A stretch of 64,000 nucleotides of DNA from Bog-756 sp963725275 (GTDB taxonomy: Bacteria; Actinomycetota; Acidimicrobiia; Acidimicrobiales; RAAP-2). The first letter of the stretch is position 1, and each line of letters opens with the position of its first letter. The position numbers and the translations under genes were made by a program. The stretch is taken from contig CAVRXS010000006.1 of assembly GCA_963725275.1 (NCBI GenBank), positions 571,109 to 635,108 of the forward strand, in the 5' to 3' direction. Positions 35,234-44,227 of the stretch are shown here, piece after piece. The notes under the pieces were generated by a model. The model ran no database searches. It saw only the letters and a list, made by a program, of their open reading frames with translations, and was not told the origin of the DNA.

Positions 35234-35801
35234 ACCAGTTGCGCGCCGAGAGGATCTCGGTCTCCTCGGCGATCTCGAACCCGAGGCCGATGTAGAAGCG
35301 GACGTTCTCCGGCTTATCGGTCTCGAGCCACGCGAGTCGTCCATGCTGGTCGAACTCCGCACAGAGCAGGCCCATGGCGGAGCGCCCGAGGCCCCTCCCC
35401 TGGAACTCGGGCTCGACGCTCACCGGCCCGACATGCCAATGCGGCTCGGGGAGGTCGTGTGCGGCCAGGATCGAGCCCATGTGCAGGAACCTGTCGGCAT
35501 CGGTCGCCTCGGGGCCCGGTGGATCCAGGACCCTGAACTGCGGGGGCAGGAGCGATGCGATGCAGTTGCCCGGATGCTCGGTCGCGGCGACCCCGAGGAC
35601 GGTCCCCCCGAGCCGGACGCCGGCCACCCGCGCCCCGTCGAGTACCCCGAGGAACGTGCTGTGGAACATCTCGAAGCGGACGAGCGGATCGTCGGAGACG
35701 GCCAGGGCCGTCGGACTGTCCCGCAGCGCGCGGGCGGCCACCCTCGCCGCCTGCGTCGTCTGATCTGTGCCCTTCAACCAGGTCGTCTCGAGCTCGGCCA
35801 C
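35211..35801 (-). CDS. GNAT-family N-acetyltransferase
   Basis: A 196-residue acetyl-CoA-dependent acyltransferase. The acetyl-CoA pyrophosphate loop is VEPEFQGRGLGRSAM near residue 132, followed by LAWLETDKPENVRFYIGLGF, the usual motif B. The start is GTG 35801. The acceptor is unknown. The tail-to-tail overlap with the 34904 gene is 23 bp. Confidence 0.88.
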   Translation of the reverse strand: MAELETTWLKGTDQTTQAARVAARALRDSPTALAVSDDPLVRFEMFHSTFLGVLDGARVAGVRLGGTVLGVAATEHPGNCIASLLPPQFRVLDPPGPEATDADRFLHMGSILAAHDLPEPHWHVGPVSVEPEFQGRGLGRSAMGLLCAEFDQHGRLAWLETDKPENVRFYIGLGFEIAEETEILSARNWFMRRDPH

Positions 35802-35924
35802 GTCGCGGTTCTACCAGATCCGTCGTCGTCCACACCACGCGCAGCCGAGCGGTGACCGTTCGGGTTCTGCCAGTGAGCGGAGGCGCGCCTCACCGAGGCG
35901 GCGGGCGACGCTACCGTTCTCCGG

Positions 35925-36401
35925 GTGAACGGCTCCCGGCGGTGCGAGCAGTCCAGCCGCAGCATCCGATATCTCGTTGCCGGGATGGCGGTCGCGCTGC
36001 TCCTCGCCGGGTGCTCGTCGGGCGGGACGGTGGGGCTCCCGACCACCACCACGACAACGCTGTACACCCACGCGCAGGTGCTCGGTTGGGTGACACCGAC
36101 GTTGGGGAACGGCATCAGCTTCGTCGGGTCTGTTCCCAACAACCCGACGGCGGCCCAGTTATACGCCTCGACCCGGCCGCTCGACACCGCGGCCTCGGTG
36201 TCCATCCACGAACTGGCCGAGGTCCCCTGGAGCGGTTCATTACGATCTGACGAGAAAGCGCTGGTCAAGGAGCTCGTCCGCATCGAGACGGTCACTGCGT
36301 CGTCTCCGTCTGCAGGATCCGGCTACCTCGACCGGGTCGAGACCGACATCGCTGCCCTGAGGAGTGATCTGCAGCGGTTGTCCGACGCCGTCAAGGGCTG
36401 A
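35925..36401 (+). CDS. Small lipoprotein of unknown function
   Basis: A 158-residue protein from GTG 35925. A hydrophobic signal (YLVAGMAVALLLAGC) ends in a lipobox near residue 30, so it is membrane-anchored on the outer face. The mature part begins with a Thr run and ends in a helical stretch (VETDIAALRSDLQRLSDAV). It opens the secreted cluster that continues to 39.3 kb. Confidence 0.75.
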   Translation: MNGSRRCEQSSRSIRYLVAGMAVALLLAGCSSGGTVGLPTTTTTTLYTHAQVLGWVTPTLGNGISFVGSVPNNPTAAQLYASTRPLDTAASVSIHELAEVPWSGSLRSDEKALVKELVRIETVTASSPSAGSGYLDRVETDIAALRSDLQRLSDAVKG

Positions 36402-36537
36402 GCTCGCCCGTCCCTCGGGAACCGTCAGCGGGAGGTGTCGCGCGCTGAACGTGTGGTGCGAGAACTCCCCTCATCCGGATCCTCGGCGGCACCGAAGAAC
36501 AGCCGGGGGCGGACGCTGACAGGGAGGGCCTTCGAGG

Positions 36538-37458
36538 ATGCATCGGGTCCATGACACCAACTGGTCACGCGAATGGCGGGTGACGCTCGGGGCTGTCTCG
36601 GCCATCGCCGTCCTCGTCGCCTCGGGCGCTGTGGTCGAAGTCGGAGGAGCGGTCGAGACGTCCGCGGCCGCCGCGACCACCCCGAGCACCTGTTCGGGAC
36701 CGGACGGCCTGGGGTATTGGCAGGTCGCCGCAGACGGCGGGGTGTTCGCGTACGGGACCGCCCGGTTCTTCGGCTCGACGGGGGGCGTGCATCTCAACCA
36801 ACCCGTCGTGGGTGTGGCACCCAGCGTCGACGGGAGGGGCTACTGGTTGGTGGCGGCCGACGGCGGGGTCTTCGCCTTCGGGGACGCCCCCTTCAAGGGT
36901 TCGACCGGCGGGATGCCGCTCAACCAACCGGTCGTCGGTATGGTGCCGACGGTCGACGGCCAGGGCTACTGGCTGGTGGCGGCCGACGGCGGGGTGTTCG
37001 CCTTCGGGGACGCCACGTTCTACGGATCGACCGGCGGGATCCCGCTCAACCGCCCGGTGGTCGGGATCGCCGCCACCAAGGACGGGCGGGGGTACTGGCT
37101 GGTGGCATCCGACGGAGGGGTCTTCAGCTTCGGCGACTCCCACTTCCACGGCTCGTTGGGGAGCATCCGGCTCAATCAACCGGTCGTGGGCATCGCCGCC
37201 ACGAGGAACGCCAACGGGTACCAGCTGACCGCCAGTGACGGCGGGGTGTTCAGCTTCGGCGACGGCACCTACTACGGCTCGATGGGCGGCCGGCACCTCA
37301 ACCAGCCCGTGGTCGGCATCGGCAGCACCTACTTCGGCAACGGGTACACCCTGTCGGCTTCCGACGGGGGCGTCTTCACCTTCGGTGACTCCGCATTCTG
37401 CGGCTCGTCCGGCAACATCCATCTCAACCGGCCCGTCGTCGGCATGGCGTTCTACTGA
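36538..37458 (+). CDS. Secreted six-repeat propeller-like protein (YWLVASDGG repeats)
   Basis: A 306-residue exported protein. A signal peptide lies at residues 15-40 (SAIAVLVASGAVVEV). From residue 55 it consists of six tandem units of 42 residues, each with YWLVAADGGVFAFGDA, a GSTGG turn and LNQPVVGM. Only one Cys pair is present (CSGPDG in the first unit and AFCGSS in the last), which could clasp the ends of a closed propeller. The same repeat makes up the protein at 62878. The role may be adhesion or extracellular scaffolding. It precedes the Tat-signal protein by 54 bp. Confidence 0.8.
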   Translation: MHRVHDTNWSREWRVTLGAVSAIAVLVASGAVVEVGGAVETSAAAATTPSTCSGPDGLGYWQVAADGGVFAYGTARFFGSTGGVHLNQPVVGVAPSVDGRGYWLVAADGGVFAFGDAPFKGSTGGMPLNQPVVGMVPTVDGQGYWLVAADGGVFAFGDATFYGSTGGIPLNRPVVGIAATKDGRGYWLVASDGGVFSFGDSHFHGSLGSIRLNQPVVGIAATRNANGYQLTASDGGVFSFGDGTYYGSMGGRHLNQPVVGIGSTYFGNGYTLSASDGGVFTFGDSAFCGSSGNIHLNRPVVGMAFY

Positions 37459-37512
37459 TGCGACCGAGCCATCGGCCAGACCGACCCATCGACCCTGAAC
37501 AAGGAGCACCGA

Positions 37513-37803
37513 ATGCCTGAGGTCACCCGACGTCAATTCCTCCGCACCGCCTCGATCGGGGCCGCGGCGGCCGGGGCGCTGGCCGTTGCCGGACCGTCGC
37601 TCATCGGGGCCATCGAGTCCGCGAGCGGCACGCCAGGCGCCCTGGCTGGAGCGTCCGAGGGATCCGAGACCCTCGACGGCTCGGACATCTTCGCCCGGGT
37701 CGTGGACGCCAGAGCGGGCACGATCAAGATCTTCGTCGGGACGAGGGCGGTCGACTACACCAACCAGGCGTTGGCCCAGCAGCTCCTGCAGGCGGCACAG
37801 TGA
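37513..37803 (+). CDS. Small Tat-signal protein
   Basis: A 96-residue protein with a twin-arginine signal: MPEVTRRQFLRTASIGAAAA, then a hydrophobic stretch to about residue 40. The mature region is only about 50 residues and ends in TIKIFVGTRAVDYTNQALAQ. It lies 53 bp before the DUF4331 gene, whose product begins without any signal. It could carry that protein through the Tat pore as a partner; this is inference. Confidence 0.75.
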   Translation: MPEVTRRQFLRTASIGAAAAGALAVAGPSLIGAIESASGTPGALAGASEGSETLDGSDIFARVVDARAGTIKIFVGTRAVDYTNQALAQQLLQAAQ

Positions 37804-37856
37804 CCGCCCGTTCCACGACCGAACAACCCACGATGCCCCACGAGGTGAACTGACCC

Positions 37857-39291
37857 ATGTCCTCCCACCGAGAAGCACCGATGATCTCGAAGGATCCGGT
37901 CGCCGACAGCACCGATGTCTACGCCTTCGTGAGCCCGGACGCCCAGCAGCACCGTCACCCTCATCGCCAACTACGTTCCACTACAGGGGGCGGCCGGAGG
38001 ACCGAACTTCTTCGAGTTCGGCGACGACGTGCTCTACGAGATCCACATCGACAACACCGGCTCCGGTACCCCGGCCATCACCTACCAGTTCAACTTCACG
38101 ACCACCATCACCGACCCGGGCACCTTCCTCTACGCCACCGGTCCGATCACCTCGCTCACCGATTCGACCTGGAACCGACGCCAGACGTACACCGTGACCA
38201 AGGTCCAGGGCGGCGTCTCGACGGTGCTGACCCCGACGGCTGGCTCCAACCCACTGTCCTGCCCGCCGTGCAACATCGGTCCTCGCTCAACGCCCCACTA
38301 CTCCACGCTCTCCGGCGACGCCGTCTACCGCCTGTCCAGCGGCGAGATGGTCTTCGCCGGCCAGCGGGCCGACGGGTTCTTCGTCGACCTCGGGTCGATC
38401 TTCGACCTCGGCGACCTCCGGCCGCTCTCACCCGATCAGCTGATCCCGGGCGCTGCGTCGATCGGGATCAACCCGCTCGCCGACATCAACGTGCATTCGA
38501 TCACCATCCAGGTGCCGATCAGCTCGCTCACCAGCAACCAGTTGACGCCGAGCGGGCCGAACGACCCACACGCCGTAATCGGCGTGTGGACCACGGCGAG
38601 CCGGCAGACGGTCACGGCCATCAATCCGGGAACGGGCACCCAGACGACGTCCGGTCCCTTCGCCCAGGTCTCGCGGCTGGGCAGTCCGCTGGTCAACGAA
38701 GTCGTGGTCCCGATGAACCTGAAGGACTTCTGGAACAGCCAGCCTCCGGCCAGCGACGCACAGTTCGCCGGCGCCGTCGAGCATCCCGAGCTGCAGGCCC
38801 TGCTCCCCGTGCTGTACCCGGGGGCCTTCCCCCACCTGGCGGCGTACAGCAAGCCGAGAGCCGATCTGGTCGCCATCTTCGCCACCGGAATTCCCGGCTC
38901 GCTGATCGGGGCACCCTTCGGATTCGGCACCTATCAGGGTGGCCATGTGATCGCCGAGATGCTGCGGCTCAACATGGCCATCGCCCCGACCGGCACCGGC
39001 GGCGCGGGTACCAGCACGCTGGGTCTGCTCGGAAACGACCTGGCCGGCTACCCGAACGGACGACGGGTCACCGACGACGTGGTGACCATCGCGCTCAAGG
39101 CGGTCGCCGGAGCCACGATCCCGTTGGTGGACAACACCTTCACACCGGATGCCGCGGTGAGCGCGGTCACCCAGGGCGTCACGTCCAATGCGGCGGCGTA
39201 CCAGTCGGCGTTCCCCTATCTGGCCGATCCGTATCCGGGGTTCTCGAATCCGGCGGCCAGTCCCGCGAGCAATCACAACACGACCACCTGA
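37857..39291 (+). pseudogene. DUF4331 family protein, frameshifted near the N-terminus
   Basis: The start is MSSHREAPMISKDPVADSTD, the canonical DUF4331 beginning, then VYAFVSPDA. An extra C in the CCC run at 37942-37944 shifts the frame. The following frame supplies SSTVTLIANYVPLQGAAGG, FFEFGDDVLYEIHIDNTGSG and the remainder to 39291, giving about 477 residues of an otherwise intact protein. DUF4331 proteins are mostly exported and of unknown function; this one lacks its own signal peptide. Either a real lesion or a homopolymer sequence error. Neighbours are the Tat-signal protein before and the 39301 gene 9 bp after. Confidence 0.85.
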
Positions 39292-39300
39292 CCCGCGGGG

Positions 39301-39714
39301 ATGACGAGTCGCTCACGGACGATGCCCGACCAGTCGGCAGATGAGGAACCGTTCGTCGACCGGCTCAGCGACACCCCCGAGTCGCTGGTCCTCGACATCG
39401 GCGGCGAGGTCGGCGCGCTCGTGCTCTACGCCGACGAATCGTGCCTGGGCGTGGAGATCGACGTCACGCCCGCCGGCCACCCGCGGAGCCACCACACCCA
39501 CACCATGATCCGCCGTCGGCGAGCCGTGGACCGTGAGTTCGTCGCCGGTGTCTATCCGGAGCTCCGAGCAGGCGCATACATCGTGTGGGGCATCGACGGC
39601 GAGGTGCTCACCGAACTGGTCATCGCCGGAGGACGGGTCACCGAATTCGACGCTGGACCCTGCCACGGAGTGGCTTCGAGCGACGGACCGGCCCGGGGCG
39701 CACGGAGACCCTAG
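39301..39714 (+). CDS. Hypothetical beta-rich protein, actinobacterial family
   Basis: A 137-residue soluble protein. It reads FVDRLSDTPESLVLDIGGEV, then ALVLYADESCLGVEIDVTP, HPRSHHTHTMIRRRRAVDRE and GVYPELRAGAYIVWG. The histidine-rich turn SHHTHT could hold metal. Relatives are common in actinobacteria as unassigned proteins. It follows the DUF4331 gene closely and may be co-transcribed. Confidence 0.75.
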   Translation: MTSRSRTMPDQSADEEPFVDRLSDTPESLVLDIGGEVGALVLYADESCLGVEIDVTPAGHPRSHHTHTMIRRRRAVDREFVAGVYPELRAGAYIVWGIDGEVLTELVIAGGRVTEFDAGPCHGVASSDGPARGARRP

Positions 39715-39799
39715 GGCTCGGAAGCTCCACCCCGGGGGCGCGTCTCCTCGTCGGCGGCTCGCAGAGCGCCGGAACGGTATCCGGTCAGGGGACGTCCGT

Positions 39800-40717
39800 A
39801 TGCTCTCGAGCATGAGTTGGCCGGCCGCCGAGGTCGACATCGACGAGACCCTGGTGCGCTCGCTCCTCGCGGACCAGCACCCAGACCTCGCGCTGCTCGA
39901 GCTGACTCCGCTCGGCTACGGATGGGACAACGCCCTGTGGCGTCTGGGCGACACCCTGGTCGTCAGACTCCCCCGCCGTGCACTCGCCGCCCCGATCCTG
40001 GTCCATGAACAGACCTGGCTGCCGCTGCTCGCCCCACGGTTGCCGCTGCCGGTCCCGGTCCCGGTGCGGATCGGACAACCGACCGACGGGTACCCCTGGC
40101 GCTGGTCGATCGTCCCGTGGTTGGTCGGCGATCCCGCCGACCGGTCGCCGGTGCGCCGTCCCGAGGACGCCGCGGGTCGCCTCGGCAGATTCCTCCGGGC
40201 GTTGCATACGGCCGGCCCGCCCGATGCACCGCACAACCCGTATCGGGGCGTCCCACTCGCAGATCGGTCGGACACCTTCGAAGGCCGGATGGCGGCACTG
40301 GCGGACGAGATCGACGTGGCGTCCACGCGCGTGACGTGGGATCGAGCCGTCGCGGTCGATCCGTGGTCCCCGCCGCCGGTCTGGCTCCACGGGGATCTGC
40401 ACCCGGCCAACATCCTCCTCTCCCGTGGCACTGTCGCAGCCGTGATTGACTTCGGCGACCTGTGCACCGGCGATCCGGCCACCGACCTGGCAGCAGGATG
40501 GATGCTCCTACCAGCACGGGCCATGACCGCGTTCCACGCCGGCTACGGCGGGATCGACGACGCGCTCGACGTCCGGGCACGGGGGTGGGCGGTCCTCTTC
40601 GCCCTCATGCTCCTCGGGATCGGGCTCGAGGGTCGACCCAGCTACGAAGCCGTCGGGCGCCGCACGCTCGCAGGATGCACCCTCCCCGTTCAAGATTCCC
40701 GGACGGACACCCGATAG
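39800..40717 (+). CDS. Aminoglycoside phosphotransferase-family kinase
   Basis: A 305-residue protein of the APH fold. It has a nucleotide-binding N-lobe (GYGWDNALWRLGDTLVVRLPR), the catalytic loop VWLHGDLHPANIL around residue 195, and the metal-binding VIDFGDLCTGDPATDLA. The start ATG 39800 follows AGGGGAC; ATG 39812 is an alternative. Members phosphorylate small molecules or act as fructosamine-like kinases; antibiotic resistance is not implied. Confidence 0.9.
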   Translation: MLSSMSWPAAEVDIDETLVRSLLADQHPDLALLELTPLGYGWDNALWRLGDTLVVRLPRRALAAPILVHEQTWLPLLAPRLPLPVPVPVRIGQPTDGYPWRWSIVPWLVGDPADRSPVRRPEDAAGRLGRFLRALHTAGPPDAPHNPYRGVPLADRSDTFEGRMAALADEIDVASTRVTWDRAVAVDPWSPPPVWLHGDLHPANILLSRGTVAAVIDFGDLCTGDPATDLAAGWMLLPARAMTAFHAGYGGIDDALDVRARGWAVLFALMLLGIGLEGRPSYEAVGRRTLAGCTLPVQDSRTDTR

Positions 40718-40751
40718 ATGACATAGGGGTGACGAGTCGGAGGTCGATTGC

Positions 40752-40937
40752 GTGATCGAACCTGAGGCAATGGGGATATGTCCGCACTGCGGTTTCCGTG
40801 ATGACGAGCCGATGCTCATCCTCTACCCGAGACTCGAGCCCGATTCGGGCAGCACCTGGTCCTGCCGAGCCTGCGGCCGGGACTGGACCGACGAACGGCA
40901 CCGACATCCCACTCCATCCCACGGCGTCGGCGCCTGA
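40752..40937 (+). CDS. Small zinc-ribbon protein
   Basis: A 61-residue protein from GTG 40752 with two Cys pairs: CPHC near residue 10 and CRAC near residue 38. They are separated by an acidic stretch, the usual layout of a zinc ribbon. It could bind nucleic acid or a partner protein. It lies 34 bp after the kinase gene. Confidence 0.6.
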   Translation: MIEPEAMGICPHCGFRDDEPMLILYPRLEPDSGSTWSCRACGRDWTDERHRHPTPSHGVGA

Positions 40938-41206
40938 GGCTCGAGGCACCACGGCGGAAGCACCCGGCTGAGGAGCCCGTCGCCCGTCGCTCATCGCCGC
41001 GGTGACCGACGAGTAGACGGCACGCTCCCCCACCTGCGGATACGCCGGTCAGGATCCGAAGAGGCTCCGGCAATCACACCCGCCCGATCACGACGGAGCG
41101 GCTGTGTCGTGCCGATGACGGTGCGTGTGTCACCCACCCGACAGACGGATTCCCACGCGAGGCACAGGATGAAGAGGTAGCCCAAGCACGACGAGGAGGT
41201 GCCGAG

Positions 41207-41317
41207 ATGGACAGCGAAACCCCCACCACCATCAACATCGACTACTCGAACGAAGAGTCGGCGCTCGCCGCCCGCCTCGCCCGGCGTTCCTCGAAGATCG
41301 AGCTCGCCCCGGCGTAG
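41207..41317 (+). CDS. 36-residue hypothetical peptide
   Basis: A 36-codon frame beginning MDSETPTTINIDYSNEESAL and ending IELAPA before TAG. A strong ribosome site (GAGGAGGTGCCGAG) stands directly upstream and a large hairpin follows at 41358. Acidic N-terminus and Arg-rich helix (ARLARRSSK). Too short for family recognition, but the flanking signals support expression. Confidence 0.55.
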   Translation: MDSETPTTINIDYSNEESALAARLARRSSKIELAPA

Positions 41318-41776
41318 ATCGAAGATGTGACGTTTCCGGCGGGAACCAAAAAGCAAGACCCCAAGGAGGAGAGGCCGGCAGGGCCCCTCCTCCTTGGGGT
41401 TCAGTCTCCCGGCCTGGCGTCTGAGGGGGAATGGCACGGCCCCCGTGCCGGTGCCGTGGTCGTCATCTGGGGCGACGGCTCGAAAATCGGGGCAAAAACT
41501 ACTTGCGGCAACAACGGTTGACAGGCGTATCGTGTTCCAGGAGCCAGATCCGTCGAGCGGGGTTCCGCCGCCCTGCTCCGGGTCTGGCCCTCTTCGCCGG
41601 TCCGGACCCACCAGCCCGGTCTCGGAAGGACCCCTGGTCGACGCCGAGCGTGCGACGGCAGAGGAGAGACCGGCTCTGTCGAGGACCTCCCGTCACGCGT
41701 CGATCCGGCGTAACAGGTTGCCCTCGGATTCGTTTGTAGGTATACGGAACCAAGCTCTCCTGTCGGAGGTGGTCGC
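41318..41776. other. 459-bp region without a supported gene
   Basis: It holds the perfect hairpin at 41358-41400. The remainder has no reading frame with good composition or start signals; the frames that exist are Arg-rich and overlap on both strands. A GGAGGT ribosome site near its right end serves the gene at 41777. Confidence 0.6.
41358..41400. terminator. Strong 14-bp perfect hairpin
   Basis: The arms 41358-41371 (ACCCCAAGGAGGAG) and 41387-41400 pair perfectly around a 15-nt loop. A run of five A precedes it on the plus strand, giving a T run after it on the minus strand. It ends the peptide gene at 41207 and could stop transcription in both directions. Confidence 0.75.
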
Positions 41777-42289
41777 ATGCGACGTGGAATGTCAATCGTT
41801 CTGGTGACAGGAGGCCTCGCCTTGGCGGCCCTCATCGGGACTGTCGGGGCGGCTCCGACGGTGGGTGCGCAGTCAGTGACTCCGGTTGGGCCACACCAGC
41901 CCTTCATCGGACTGGTCAACGGCACCCACCCGACTGCGGTCATCAAGGTGTTCTGCCCTGGTCCGATCCGGGTCGGCCAGACCGGGCACCCGGTCGGAGG
42001 TCAGACGTTGGGCGTGAGGCTCGGTCCTGCCAGTACGGCGATCGACTCCGGGTTCACGGGATCGCTCGGCAGGGCAATCGTCGTCAGCTTCGTCAGTCCC
42101 GTGACGACGCCCCCGGCGACGAACACCCCGATCACGTTCAGGACCTACGGCACCCAACCGCTTCCGACCTCGCTGGTCACGCCGTGTGCGGGAAGACTGC
42201 CGGTGGTCTTCTCCCCTGAACCCACGAGCAAGACCGCTCGCAGTGCCACGGTCGAAGTGACCTACGAGAACATCGCCGTCTCCCTCTGA
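41777..42289 (+). CDS. Secreted hypothetical protein
   Basis: A 170-residue exported protein with a signal peptide at residues 1-33 (SIVLVTGGLALAALIG). The mature region is beta-rich: VIKVFCPGPI, TLGVRLGPAS, AIVVSFVSP, and LVTPCAGRLPVVFSPEP. Two cysteines probably form a disulfide. An Ig-like small domain seems likely. Standalone, between hairpin and GNAT gene. Confidence 0.72.
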   Translation: MRRGMSIVLVTGGLALAALIGTVGAAPTVGAQSVTPVGPHQPFIGLVNGTHPTAVIKVFCPGPIRVGQTGHPVGGQTLGVRLGPASTAIDSGFTGSLGRAIVVSFVSPVTTPPATNTPITFRTYGTQPLPTSLVTPCAGRLPVVFSPEPTSKTARSATVEVTYENIAVSL

Positions 42290-42539
42290 CGCGAGATGAC
42301 GGCGCAGCCGACCCTGCCGGGTGCGGCGGCTGGTGCTGCGCACCGGTCGAGCTGAGATCCTTACCGAACTCTCACGCTCCAGATATCAAATGTTGATGAT
42401 CGAACTCCATAGTGGAGTGGATAACCGCAGGGCGGTTCATCTCTCAGAGGGAGATCACCGAGGCGGTCAACAAGATCCGCTGAGCTATCGGAGCTGACGT
42501 GGCGGGCAGGATTCTCCTGTCCGCTGCGTTCGCGTTCAT

Positions 42540-43172
42540 TCAGCCGTTCTTCGACGCCCTCCGCGGTCCGCTCTCCACGGGACCACCGGGTTCCCTCCAC
42601 ATCGTCGTCACGATCGGACCGCCCTCCGGCAGATCGAGGCGCTCACGGATCCGGAAGCCGGCGGATTCGTATCGGACGAGGTTCGCAGGGTTGCTCGATT
42701 CCAGGTACGCCGGCAGGTGCTGCTGGTCGATCCGGGCCAGACTCTCCGCCAAGAGAGCCATGCCGATGCCCATACCCCGATGATCTGGGTGGGTGCCCAG
42801 GAAGCTCAGGTAGAAGTAGCGCTGCCCAGTGGGGTGAGCGTCGTCGAATCGGCTGAAGACCTCACGCACCAGGTCCGCCCGCGACCCGAGGAGGTCGTCG
42901 AGCAGGGGATCGAGCTCGGACGCATAGGGTTCCCCGAGTTCCTCACAGCCTGGCGGAATCCACACTACGGCCGCCTCGTACCCGGGAGTCGTCAAGACCC
43001 ACCGATGGTCGATCCCCGCGAGTACGTAGAGCCCCCAGAGTGCCAGGAGCTGCGAATGGCGGCGCTCCGGTTCGGGGAATGCCCAACTCCAGACCGGGTC
43101 CTCGTAGAACGCAGCCGCCAGCGTCTCCGCGACTGCACCAGCCTCTGTCCTGTTCGCGACGTGTAGCTCCAC
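42540..43172 (-). CDS. GNAT-family N-acetyltransferase
   Basis: A 210-residue protein. The N-terminal NRTEAGAVAETLAAAFYEDP matches the first helix-strand, and LSFLGTHPDHRGMGIGMALL carries the acetyl-CoA loop near residue 130. LPAYLESSNPANLVRYESAGF is motif B. The acceptor is unknown. Confidence 0.9.
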   Translation of the reverse strand: MELHVANRTEAGAVAETLAAAFYEDPVWSWAFPEPERRHSQLLALWGLYVLAGIDHRWVLTTPGYEAAVVWIPPGCEELGEPYASELDPLLDDLLGSRADLVREVFSRFDDAHPTGQRYFYLSFLGTHPDHRGMGIGMALLAESLARIDQQHLPAYLESSNPANLVRYESAGFRIRERLDLPEGGPIVTTMWREPGGPVESGPRRASKNG

Positions 43173-43251
43173 AGTCCGTCATTCTGGCCGATACTCGTCG
43201 CCACCGGCCTACCGATCCGGCAGCGGGCATCGGGTCAGTCGGGCATTTCCG

Positions 43252-43506
43252 CTACTGCAGAACCCCCGACACCTCGTGTACGGGACCACAGGGGACTCCG
43301 AGGGCCTCGTGGTGCTTCCGCACGGCCTCCGCGTCCGGTGCCTCGAGGAGGCAGTACACCTGACCGTCCGGATTGTGGAAGAGCTCGACCTGGCGAACGC
43401 CGAACTCGTCGGACGTCTTGTTCCGTGTGTCCTGTGTGATCTGCTGGATCGCCTGATCCGGGAGCTTCAAGTCTTCGTGAAAGTCCATGAACTGGCGCAT
43501 CCGCAA
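43252..43506 (-). CDS. DUF4242 (SCO4226-like, nickel-binding) family protein
   Basis: An 84-residue ferredoxin-like protein. FMDFHEDLKLP carries the conserved His near residue 10. VYCLLEAPDAEAVRKHHEALG is the family signature (C-x-x-x-A-P-x-A-x-A-V-x-x-x-H). A characterised Streptomyces relative binds nickel. The role here is unknown. Confidence 0.82.
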   Translation of the reverse strand: MRMRQFMDFHEDLKLPDQAIQQITQDTRNKTSDEFGVRQVELFHNPDGQVYCLLEAPDAEAVRKHHEALGVPCGPVHEVSGVLQ

Positions 43507-43618
43507 GTACCTCCTCTGTCCGTGCCATCGCTGAGACGAGGGCCTCGACGATCAGGATATTGCACTGGAGCAGCGGACGCCCGGGGTCGTCTGCACGGCA
43601 ACGATCGAGTCTCCCCGA

Positions 43619-44173
43619 TCAGCTGGGGGTGTAGGTGAGTTTCAGCACATCGTTGCTGAATCGCGTCACGTCTGCGAGGTTCAGGGCTGGGGCGTCGTCG
43701 ATGGCCTCGAACAAGTGCTGACCCCGTCCGACGGCGACCGGGGTGACCAGAAGATGGAACTCATCGATCAAGCCGTGTTCCATCAGGGCGGCGTCGAGCA
43801 CGCCATTCCCGTACTTCACGATGTCTCCCCCGGGCTGCCGCTTCAGGTCGGCGACAAACGAGGCCACATCGCCCTCGATCACCGTCGAATTCCATGTCGC
43901 CTCCCGCAGGGTGGTGGATGCCACGAATTTGGGAATGCTGTTCATCCGTTCGATGAACTCGTTCGCAACCCCGGTCTCGCCGTCGGTCATCGCAGGGTAG
44001 GTCGCCGACAAGCCCTCGTAGGTCAGCCGCCCCAGCACGAGGGCATCTGCTGCGAACAGCAGACGGGTCGCGTAGTCCTTGTGTTCGTCGTTCAGGTACG
44101 GGAATGCCCAATCCTGTGGAGAGCCAATCTCTCCGCCGAGCGACACGTGGGTCGACTCGATCAACCTCCGCAT
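43619..44173 (-). CDS. Dihydrofolate reductase-like (RibD C-terminal) protein
   Basis: A 184-residue protein of the bacterial DHFR-like/RibD family. MRRLIESTHVSLGGEI, LLFAADALVLGRLTYEGLS and DIVKYGNGVLDAALMEHGLI form the NADP-site pattern, then IDEFHLLVTPVAVGRG. Its gene follows the SRPBCC gene by 54 bp in an ArsR/SRPBCC/DHFR-like set that is widespread in actinobacteria. True folate reduction is unlikely. Confidence 0.88.
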   Translation of the reverse strand: MRRLIESTHVSLGGEIGSPQDWAFPYLNDEHKDYATRLLFAADALVLGRLTYEGLSATYPAMTDGETGVANEFIERMNSIPKFVASTTLREATWNSTVIEGDVASFVADLKRQPGGDIVKYGNGVLDAALMEHGLIDEFHLLVTPVAVGRGQHLFEAIDDAPALNLADVTRFSNDVLKLTYTPS

Positions 44174-44227
44174 TCGGACGTTCCCCCGGGGTCACACCGC
44201 ACGTCCTGACCCGTTGCGGCCACTTCC

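Noticed and set aside
39800..40717. Antibiotic resistance gene
   Set aside because: The kinase has the APH fold but no feature linking it to aminoglycosides; most such proteins act on other small molecules.
42410..42484. A 24-codon frame ending REITEAVNKIR before TGA
   Set aside because: It resembles the end of a DNA-binding or recombinase helix but is too short, with no recognisable start. Possibly a fragment.
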